From NCBI GenBank assembly GCA_003545155.1, contig DQCH01000037.1, forward strand, positions 1 to 5,778: DNA of 5,778 nt. The letters run 5' to 3'. The notes under the pieces were generated by a model, which was given only the letters and a program-made list of their open reading frames with translations, had not been told where the DNA came from and did not search any database. This DNA is from Candidatus Acetothermia bacterium. Lineage in GTDB: Bacteria; Bipolaricaulota; Bipolaricaulia; UBA7950; UBA9294. Shown in pieces: positions 1 through 5,190 of this stretch (position 1 is the stretch's first letter; every line of letters starts with the position of its first letter). A program made the translations under genes and the position numbers.

Positions 1-292
1 CCTGTTACTTCACGGATTCAGGTTATAGTAACCGCAGTGGTTTTGAAGTGTTTCCTTGAGTGGCTATAAATTCTCAAGAAGCCCTTGCAGCATTTCTTTC
101 CGAAAGATTTCCATTGTTGCTGGCCTGAATTCTGCGGACCAGTTCCACTTTCTATGAGTTCTTGCAAGACTCTCCACTTGCCAGTGGTACAGACTTAGGG
201 GGCAGGCTGTTATCTTAATTTTGTATTCTACGGAAGGCTCGTCGTCACTTGGTGGGTTGGTGCAAGTGCGGTCTATCCACTACGATGGAGGC
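1..292. other. AT-richer leader region without a recognised gene
   Basis: No frame here gives a protein I recognise. On the plus strand the first frame runs from the edge for 22 codons to a TAA at 67-69 and could be the tail of an upstream gene, but it is too short to identify. On the minus strand one frame is open for 71 codons (279 down to 67, stop at 64-66), with no good start or Shine-Dalgarno near its beginning. Small hairpins are visible: CCACT-tgcc-AGTGG at 174-187, and CTTGAG/CTCAAG at 55-60 and 73-78. Neither has the T-tract of an intrinsic terminator. The stretch is probably intergenic and includes the 5' leader of rarA. Confidence 0.4.
43..70 (+). promoter_or_regulatory. Weak promoter-like pair upstream of rarA
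   Basis: TTGAAG at 43-48 and TATAAA at 65-70 are separated by 16 bases and match the sigma-70 consensus at 4 of 6 and 5 of 6 positions. If used, it would give a leader of roughly 215 bases before the rarA ATG. AT-rich DNA produces such pairs by chance, so this is only a candidate. Confidence 0.2.
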
Positions 293-1582
293 ATGGAACG
301 CCTGAAATTCGGTGAGTCTGGACCGCCGCCGCTAGCGGAGATGATGAGGCCGGCCGACCTTGATGAGATCGTGGGCCAGGCGGAGATTCTCGGGGCGGGA
401 GCACCGTTGCGAACCCTTATTGAGCGGGGAAACTATCGCTCCTTTCTCTTCTGGGGACCGCCGGGAACCGGGAAGACCACGGTGGGACATATCATTGCTA
501 AGCGTTCGCGTGCCCACTTTGTTCACCTCTCGGCTGCTCTCTCCGGGGTGAAAGAAGTGCGCGCGGCGCTTTCGCGTTCGCAGGTGCGCTTTGAAAGCGA
601 GGGTAAGCGCGATCTGCTGTTCCTCGATGAGGTCCACCGTTTCAATCGCGCACAGCAGGATGTTTTGCTCCCTTACCTGGAGGAGGGGAGTGTCATCTTC
701 ATCGGGGCGACGACACAGAACCCGTCGTTTGCTTTGACCTCAGCGCTCCTTTCGCGCTGCCAGCTGTTCTGCTTTTCGCCCCTTTCTGAAGCGGAGATGA
801 AAGTGGTGCTGCGCCGCGCTTTAAAGGACGCGAGGGGCCTTGAGGGACGCTACGAATTGACTTCTGAGGCGGAGGAGGCGTTGATCGCTCTCTCGGACGG
901 CGATGCGCGCCGCGCGCTCACTACACTGGAACTTGCCAGTTCGATCGCCACGGGAACGGTAATCGATGTCAAGTTGATCGAACAGGCCCTCCAACGCAAA
1001 GGGCTACGCTACGATAAAGCGGGCGAGGAGCACTACAACCTGATCTCCGCGCTGCACAAATCGATTCGTAACTCCGATCCCGACGCTTCCCTCTACTGGT
1101 TGTCGCGGATGATCGAGGCGGGTGAGGATCCCCGCTACCTGGCGCGGCGGCTGATCCGCATCGCCTCCGAGGATATCGGCCTCGCTGATCCTAACGGATT
1201 GGAGGTGGCCCTCGCCGCGCGAGAGGCAGTAGAGGCGGTTGGCCTTCCTGAGTGTGACCTGGCCCTAGCCCAGGCCGCAGTCTACCTCGCCTGCGCCCCA
1301 AAGAGCAATGCCCTCTACCTTGCGCTGAGGGAGGCGAGGCAGGACGTGATGAAGCGCCCAAACGAGCCGGTTCCCCTTCACTTGTGCAATGCACCTACAC
1401 CGTTGATGAAACGGCTTGGCTATGGGAAGGGGTATAAGTACGCGCACGACTTTGAGGAGGGGATCGCCCCGATGGACTGTCTCCCTCCATCTTTAAAGAG
1501 GAGGAGATACTACCGACCAAAAAGATCTGGACTTGAGCGAGAACTTAACGAACGATTGGAGAAGATCAGAAAAGATAAATGA
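293..1582 (+). CDS. rarA: Replication-associated recombination protein A (RarA/MgsA), AAA+ ATPase
   Basis: A 429-residue cytoplasmic AAA+ ATPase of the RarA/MgsA/WRNIP1 family, which acts as a tetramer at stalled or gapped replication forks. From the ATG at 293 the N-terminal LAEMMRP motif is at residues 14-20, Walker A GPPGTGKTT at 55-63, Walker B LFLDE at 109-113 followed by the family-typical HRFNRAQQD, sensor 1 around T140-N143, the arginine finger at R155 (SRC) and sensor 2 GDARRAL at 203-209. The C-terminal helical tetramerisation domain starts near residue 240 and carries DPDASLYWL (262-270) and SEDIGLADP (292-300). Length and order are those of an intact family member. The frame stays open upstream to a TTG at 221, but those 24 codons resemble nothing in the family. 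The start is not certain, because the GGAGG at 287-291 lies only one base from the ATG, too close for a normal ribosome site. The gene is convergent with the small gene that follows. Confidence 0.96.
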   Translation: MERLKFGESGPPPLAEMMRPADLDEIVGQAEILGAGAPLRTLIERGNYRSFLFWGPPGTGKTTVGHIIAKRSRAHFVHLSAALSGVKEVRAALSRSQVRFESEGKRDLLFLDEVHRFNRAQQDVLLPYLEEGSVIFIGATTQNPSFALTSALLSRCQLFCFSPLSEAEMKVVLRRALKDARGLEGRYELTSEAEEALIALSDGDARRALTTLELASSIATGTVIDVKLIEQALQRKGLRYDKAGEEHYNLISALHKSIRNSDPDASLYWLSRMIEAGEDPRYLARRLIRIASEDIGLADPNGLEVALAAREAVEAVGLPECDLALAQAAVYLACAPKSNALYLALREARQDVMKRPNEPVPLHLCNAPTPLMKRLGYGKGYKYAHDFEEGIAPMDCLPPSLKRRRYYRPKRSGLERELNERLEKIRKDK

Positions 1583-1688
1583 GCGAAGCAATGCACTAAG
1601 GTCAAACCGATCGATTATCAACGTGACAGCGGGCAAAGAGGGGAAGCTAAGCCGCGCAGCCAAGTGAGTGTGGGTATAAGGTGCGGGA

Positions 1689-1856
1689 TTACTTCTTCCT
1701 TTCCTCGCGGTCGAGGTACTGCAGGATCGCCTCTACGACCAAGTAGTTGATCGAACGGTCCTTTACCCTGGCAAGCTTGTTGAGCCTTGCAACCGGGTTT
1801 CGAGTGGTCTTACCTTTGGGAATGTAGATTGATAAGGTATTCACCCTGTTGACCAT
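1689..1856 (-). CDS. Small ribbon-helix-helix (CopG/Arc/MetJ-type) DNA-binding protein
   Basis: A 55-residue protein with an ATG at 1856-1854 and a TAA at 1691-1689. Residues 6-13 (NTLSIYIP) fit the DNA-contacting beta strand that opens ribbon-helix-helix repressors. Residues 21-32 (PVARLNKLARVK) fit helix A, DRS at 33-35 the turn, and 36-52 (INYLVVEAILQYLDREE) helix B with the usual hydrophobic spacing. Such proteins bind operators as dimers and often repress their own promoter. Coding is supported by an extended Shine-Dalgarno (AAGGGGGTGA) five bases upstream and a near-consensus promoter. No toxin gene is next to it, so it looks like a lone regulator rather than the antitoxin of a recognisable pair. 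It is convergent with rarA (106-base gap) and divergent from acyP (89-base gap). The fold assignment rests on sequence pattern only and the target is unknown. Confidence 0.85.
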   Translation of the reverse strand: MVNRVNTLSIYIPKGKTTRNPVARLNKLARVKDRSINYLVVEAILQYLDREERKK

Positions 1857-1861
1857 ATTGT

Positions 1862-1871
1862 TCACCCCCTT
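1862..1871 (-). promoter_or_regulatory. Extended Shine-Dalgarno of the ribbon-helix-helix gene
   Basis: Read on the minus strand this is AAGGGGGTGA, which matches AAGGAGGTGA except for one G that can still pair as G-U. It lies five bases before the ATG at 1856. It fixes the start of a gene too short for most length cut-offs. Confidence 0.8.
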
Positions 1872-1875
1872 TCAG

Positions 1876-1900
1876 ATTTATTAAGTATAGTACAATAAAT
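1876..1900. repeat. Inverted repeat over the -10 box, candidate operator
   Basis: ATTTATT at 1876-1882 and AATAAAT at 1894-1900 are perfect 7-base complements separated by 11 bases. They flank the -10 element of the minus-strand promoter (1884-1889) almost symmetrically. A repressor bound here would block that promoter, and the encoded ribbon-helix-helix protein is the natural candidate for autoregulation. That is inference: the arms are pure A/T and could arise by chance. Confidence 0.35.
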
Positions 1901-1912
1901 ATCGCTTGACAA
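1884..1912 (-). promoter_or_regulatory. Sigma-70-type promoter of the ribbon-helix-helix gene
   Basis: On the minus strand TTGTCA (1912-1907) and TATACT (1889-1884) are separated by exactly 17 bases. Each hexamer matches the vegetative sigma consensus at 5 of 6 positions. Transcription would start near 1877, giving a leader of about 20 bases that contains the Shine-Dalgarno. This is the best promoter in the window. Confidence 0.7.
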
Positions 1913-1945
1913 GAGGTTTTTTCAAGAGAGAGTTTGTGAGGTAAA

Positions 1946-2230
1946 ATGAGAAATATGACCAAGCGGGTACATCTGTTCGTCTCCGGTCACGTCCAGGGGG
2001 TCTACTTCCGCGCGCACACGCATAAGAAAGCGCGGGCACTCGCTCTGGCTGGCTGGGTGCGCAACCTCCCTGATGGGCGAGTGGAGATCGTTGCCGAGGG
2101 AGGGGAGGAGAAGGTCGCTTCCTTCCTTGACTGGGTGCGCCTAGGCCCGCCGGCCTCGCGGGTGGAGGATGTGGAGCTTGAGTGGTCAGAGCCCCAGGAC
2201 GAGAGAGGATTTCGTATCCGGTACAGTTAG
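1946..2230 (+). CDS. acyP: Acylphosphatase
   Basis: A 94-residue single-domain cytoplasmic enzyme of the acylphosphatase family (EC 3.6.1.7), which hydrolyses carboxyl-phosphate mixed anhydrides such as acetyl phosphate and 1,3-bisphosphoglycerate. The signature SGHVQGVYFR is at residues 13-22 with the phosphate-binding Arg22, followed by GWVRN at 36-40 with the catalytic Asn40, then LPDGRVEIVAEG and the late GPPASRVEDVE segment. Length and motif order are typical. Two in-frame ATGs compete: 1946 has GAGGT only three bases upstream, while 1955 (residue 4, MTKRVHLF) has it twelve bases upstream; both give an intact domain. No good plus-strand promoter is visible in the 89-base gap shared with the divergent small regulator gene. 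The TTGACA at 1906-1911 has no partner -10 box at the right distance. The gene ends 10 bases from the stop of the convergent acyl-CoA synthetase. Confidence 0.95.
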   Translation: MRNMTKRVHLFVSGHVQGVYFRAHTHKKARALALAGWVRNLPDGRVEIVAEGGEEKVASFLDWVRLGPPASRVEDVELEWSEPQDERGFRIRYS

Positions 2231-2240
2231 CGGTGCACCC

Positions 2241-3881
2241 TTACTGCTGTTTCTGGTAGACGTAGCGCTTGATGTCGAGCTTGACGCTTTTCTCGAACGG
2301 TTGGTCAACCAGGGAGACCGACTCTTTGTTCTTGATCCGTTTGAAGATAGCGAGGTTCTCACTGTGCAGTTTAATCTTTTCCCAGATGTGATCGAGGGCC
2401 TTGTCAGGGTCATTGATTTCCTGTTCCTTGAGGAACGTCCAGTTCGGGTAGATCATCGCTGCTACCGCTGGCGCTCCCTGCCGCTCCCCTTCGTAGACCA
2501 TGATCTCCTCGATCGCTGGGATGTTCAGAAGTTCCCACTCGACCTCTTCTGGGTAGACGTTCTTTCCTGTCTCAAGGACGATCACGTTTTTAGCCCGGCC
2601 GGAAAGGACGAGCCTTCCTGCCTCTAGACGGCCGAGGTCGCCGGTGTGAAACCAGCCCTCCTCGTCGATGACTTCTCGCGTTGCCTTTTGGTTCTTGTAG
2701 TATCCGGTCATCACGTTTGGTCCCCGGACGAAAACCTCGCCGATTCCGTTCTCATCTGGGTGATCGACCCGGACCTTAACTCCTTCAATGGCGGTCATCC
2801 CCGGATCTTTGGCGAACACTTCACAGGTAGTAAGCAGAGGTGAGGTCTCAGAAAGGCCGTAGCCTTCTAGGATTCCGATTCCCATCCGGCGAAGTCCACT
2901 CGCCACTTCGAGACTTAGGGGCGCCCCGCCTGAGGCGAAGAAGCGAAAGTTCTTACCGAAAAGCTTCCGTGTCACCAGTTTCCCCATCAGGGTGGGGGAG
3001 AGGCGGTTGATAGTTCTCTTTATAAGGCTCTTTTTTAACGACTCGCGTATTTTTCCATAGAGGACATTGTATAGCTTGGGGACACCGAGGAGGATCGTCG
3101 GCCTTGCCTTTAGCATGACCTTAGTGAGGTTTCTGTCGACCGGGGCGTACGTTGCTGTGCCACCCGTGCAGATCGGGCAGATCAGGGTGACTGTAAGTCC
3201 GTAGATGTGATACCAGGGAACGATGGAGAGGAAATTATCTTTAGAAGAGAGGTCGACGAGTTTGATGGTGGTAAGGGCATTGGAGGAGATGTTGGCGTGG
3301 GTGAGCATCGCTCCCTTAGCGTTTCCGGTGGTTCCCGAGGTGTACATCAGTATCGCGAGATCATCTGGGCTGACCTTGACTGCGGGAAGAGGTTTTTGGC
3401 GGAGGACGAGGGCGTCGAGGAAGAGGATCTCGTCTGTCTTAGGGCGATCCATCGAGATCAGAAAGAGATTTGAGAGGGAACGCTCTTTGATCGTTTCTAA
3501 GTCGCTCGCTTTGCCGCCCGAAAGAACAACCCCCTTGACCTCGGCCTCAGTAAGAATCCGTTCGATCTCACCTTGCTGTAATTCCGGGTCGAGGGGGACT
3601 ACAGCAGCACCACAGTGGAGTATCCCGAAGAAAGCGGTTGCCCACGCGGCACGCGGCTTGGAGATAAGAGCTACCTTGTCCCCCTTCTTGACTCCCAGCT
3701 CGGCAAGGGCGGCGGCAAGACGGCCGACCGTCTCTCCCAGTCGGCTGTAGGAGATCTCATTCAGAATAAGCCGGATACCCCGGCCTTGTTTTCTCTCCTT
3801 GGGGATCAGCATGCGTAACGCGACATCCTCAGGGTGATCAGTAACAGCCTCGTTGAATAGATCATTGATCGTTGGATACAT
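2241..3881 (-). CDS. Long-chain fatty acid-CoA ligase (FadD-like, AMP-forming)
   Basis: A 546-residue enzyme of the ANL (acyl-CoA synthetase/adenylate-forming) superfamily that activates a carboxylate with ATP to an acyl-adenylate and transfers it to CoA. The phosphate-binding loop YTSGTTGNAKG is at residues 180-190, with an Ala where Pro is common. Motif A5 YGLSETSP is at 341-348, A7 TGDLGR at 413-418, and the hinge region SGRAKNVIV followed by TGKNVYPEEVE at 427-448. The C-terminal A10 segment reads EKSVKLDIKR (530-539), with K534 in the place of the catalytic lysine. The layout fits long-chain acyl-CoA synthetases better than acetyl-CoA synthetases, but the true substrate cannot be read from sequence. 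It has no signal peptide and is probably cytoplasmic or peripheral at the membrane. The start is fixed by AAAGGAGG (3894-3887) five bases before the ATG. It follows trxB by 130 bases on the same strand. Confidence 0.93.
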   Translation of the reverse strand: MYPTINDLFNEAVTDHPEDVALRMLIPKERKQGRGIRLILNEISYSRLGETVGRLAAALAELGVKKGDKVALISKPRAAWATAFFGILHCGAAVVPLDPELQQGEIERILTEAEVKGVVLSGGKASDLETIKERSLSNLFLISMDRPKTDEILFLDALVLRQKPLPAVKVSPDDLAILMYTSGTTGNAKGAMLTHANISSNALTTIKLVDLSSKDNFLSIVPWYHIYGLTVTLICPICTGGTATYAPVDRNLTKVMLKARPTILLGVPKLYNVLYGKIRESLKKSLIKRTINRLSPTLMGKLVTRKLFGKNFRFFASGGAPLSLEVASGLRRMGIGILEGYGLSETSPLLTTCEVFAKDPGMTAIEGVKVRVDHPDENGIGEVFVRGPNVMTGYYKNQKATREVIDEEGWFHTGDLGRLEAGRLVLSGRAKNVIVLETGKNVYPEEVEWELLNIPAIEEIMVYEGERQGAPAVAAMIYPNWTFLKEQEINDPDKALDHIWEKIKLHSENLAIFKRIKNKESVSLVDQPFEKSVKLDIKRYVYQKQQ

Positions 3882-4011
3882 GATTGCCTCCTTTGTAACG
3901 GTGACGCTTGATGTTAATCGTGCTCGTCTGTGGAAATGGACGATCGGAAGAGCGCTTAACCGTGTGCGTAACTAACTTTGGAATCGTCGAATACACGTGG
4001 GATCGCCTCCC

Positions 4012-4953
4012 TTAAGATAGGTACTTCTCCGCCTCGATGGCGGCGATGGCTCCATCTCCAGCGGCAATAATGGCCTGTGCGTAGCGGCTGGTAACGATGC
4101 GTGCGTCTCCGGCGGCGAAGACCCCTGGGAGATTGGTGCGCAGGCGATCATCGGTGATGATGTATCCGTGCTCATCCAGATTGAGCGTCCCTTGCAGAAA
4201 GTCCGTCTCGGGGAGGTGCCCAATGTTGATGAACAGGCCGTCGACCTTCACCTCTTCCACTTCGCCGGTGGTAAGGTCCTTTAAGAGGACCCCTGTAAGG
4301 CGTTTCTCTCCCACCACCTTATCCACTACCTTGTTCCATAAGAAGGTGATCTTTGGGTGTTCCTGTACCCGTTTCTTCAGGATCGGCGAGGCGCGCAGAG
4401 CATGCGGGTCGCTTCTTTGATGGCGGACGATGATCCCTACCGACTCCACGAACTTGGTGAGGAAGAGTGCCTCGGTCAGACCCGAATCACCCGCTCCCAC
4501 CTCGAGAATCTTCTTTCCTTGGAAGAAATAGCCGTCGCACGTGGCGCAGTAGGAGACACCCTTGCCCTTGAGGCGGCCTACCCCATCTGCCGAGATTTCA
4601 CGTGGCCGCGACCCTGTGGCGATAATTACCGACCGTGTTTCAAACTCTTCCCTTGTTCCCTTAATCCGATAGTTGTGGGAAGTGGGCTCGATCCCGGTTA
4701 CCTCATCGAGGAGGATCTCCGTACCCAACCGTTCTGCCTGCTTGCGCATCTGTTGCATCAACTCGGGTGCGCTGGTCTTCTCCTCAAAACCGGGGAAGTT
4801 CTCGATGAAGTCAGTCTCATTTAACTGTCCGCCAGGGACGGCCTTCTCGAGAAGTAAGGTGGAGAGAAGCGCACGCCCGGTGTAGATCGCCGCAGTAAGT
4901 CCAGCTGGCCCTCCGCCAATGATCACAACATTGTATGGCTTGCCCTCTTGCAT
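4012..4953 (-). CDS. trxB: Thioredoxin reductase with altered NADPH motif
   Basis: A 313-residue low-molecular-weight thioredoxin reductase, an FAD flavoprotein that passes electrons from a nicotinamide cofactor to thioredoxin. Counted from the ATG at 4953, the FAD loop GGGPAG is at 13-18, ENFPGF at 52-57, the redox pair CATCDG at 136-141 (Cys136, Cys139), the nicotinamide-domain loop GAGDSG at 153-158 and the second FAD motif GVFAAGD at 277-283. The usual HRRxxxR motif, which in E. coli TrxB contacts the NADPH 2'-phosphate, is replaced by HQRSDPHALR (178-187): one Arg is lost and three residues are inserted, so cofactor preference may differ. A GTG at 4974, directly after the xseB stop, is an alternative start adding seven residues. 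I prefer the ATG because the FAD loop then sits where E. coli and Bacillus TrxB have it. Neither start has a clear Shine-Dalgarno, so translation is probably coupled to xseB. Confidence 0.94.
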   Translation of the reverse strand: MQEGKPYNVVIIGGGPAGLTAAIYTGRALLSTLLLEKAVPGGQLNETDFIENFPGFEEKTSAPELMQQMRKQAERLGTEILLDEVTGIEPTSHNYRIKGTREEFETRSVIIATGSRPREISADGVGRLKGKGVSYCATCDGYFFQGKKILEVGAGDSGLTEALFLTKFVESVGIIVRHQRSDPHALRASPILKKRVQEHPKITFLWNKVVDKVVGEKRLTGVLLKDLTTGEVEEVKVDGLFINIGHLPETDFLQGTLNLDEHGYIITDDRLRTNLPGVFAAGDARIVTSRYAQAIIAAGDGAIAAIEAEKYLS

Positions 4954-4974
4954 AAGCCCGATTATAGGGGACAC

Positions 4975-5190
4975 CTATTGGAGGTCAAAGTCCTTAAGCG
5001 AGAACACGTCCTTTGCCTTCTCGATCACTTGTTGGATTTTCAGCTTTGCTTGGTCGAGTTCAGTCTTGATCTTCGCGGCAAGGGCGATTCCTTCCTCGAA
5101 TAGGCTAAGCGCATCCTCCAAGGGAAGATCCTCCTCCTCAAGGTGTTTGGTGATCTCTTCCAATTTCCTCAGGGTCTCGTCAATCTTCAA
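4975..5190 (-). CDS. xseB: Exodeoxyribonuclease VII small subunit
   Basis: A 71-residue, highly charged, helical protein matching XseB, the small subunit that associates with XseA to form exonuclease VII (EC 3.1.11.6), a single-strand-specific nuclease that needs no divalent metal. Visible hallmarks are LRKLEEITKHLEEEDLPLED near the N-terminus, then LSLFEEGIALA and a long C-terminal helix. The length is normal. The start is TTG at 5190-5188, whose bases overlap the TGA stop of xseA (TTGA). It is supported by AAGGAGG at 5207-5201, ten bases upstream, and by the absence of an in-frame ATG. The stop TAG abuts the possible GTG start of trxB. Overlapping genes imply coupled translation and matched amounts of the two subunits. 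Confidence 0.95.
   Translation of the reverse strand: MKIDETLRKLEEITKHLEEEDLPLEDALSLFEEGIALAAKIKTELDQAKLKIQQVIEKAKDVFSLKDFDLQ

Noticed and set aside
1583..1688. Intrinsic terminator between convergent rarA and the small regulator gene
   Set aside because: I found no GC-rich stem followed by a T-tract on either strand.
1906..1947. Plus-strand promoter for acyP from TTGACA (1906-1911) with TAAAAT (1942-1947)
   Set aside because: The spacer is 30 bases and the -10 hexamer would overlap the start codon. No other -10 lies at 16-18 bases.
2224..2246. Palindrome GGTGCACC (2232-2239) flanked by CAGT and ACTG between the convergent stops of acyP and the acyl-CoA synthetase, as a bidirectional terminator
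   Set aside because: The outer arms are off-centre by half a base relative to the palindrome, the stem is short and there is no T-tract on either side.
2169..2627. Plus-strand open frame of 152 codons beginning in acyP
   Set aside because: It starts within acyP in another frame and continues antisense to the synthetase C-terminal domain; both real frames carry motifs.
3223..3750. Plus-strand open frame of 175 codons opposite the acyl-CoA synthetase
   Set aside because: It is antisense to a well-conserved ANL enzyme region, has no Shine-Dalgarno or recognisable domain, and is explained by the codon bias of the real gene.
4001..4011. Short hairpin at the trxB stop (GGGAT/TCCC) as a terminator
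   Set aside because: The stem is only four pairs with no T-tract, and the bases are better read as a GGGAGG Shine-Dalgarno-like site on the minus strand.
4357..4824. Plus-strand open frame of 155 codons opposite trxB
   Set aside because: It is antisense to the conserved CATC and nicotinamide-binding regions of trxB and has no family features.
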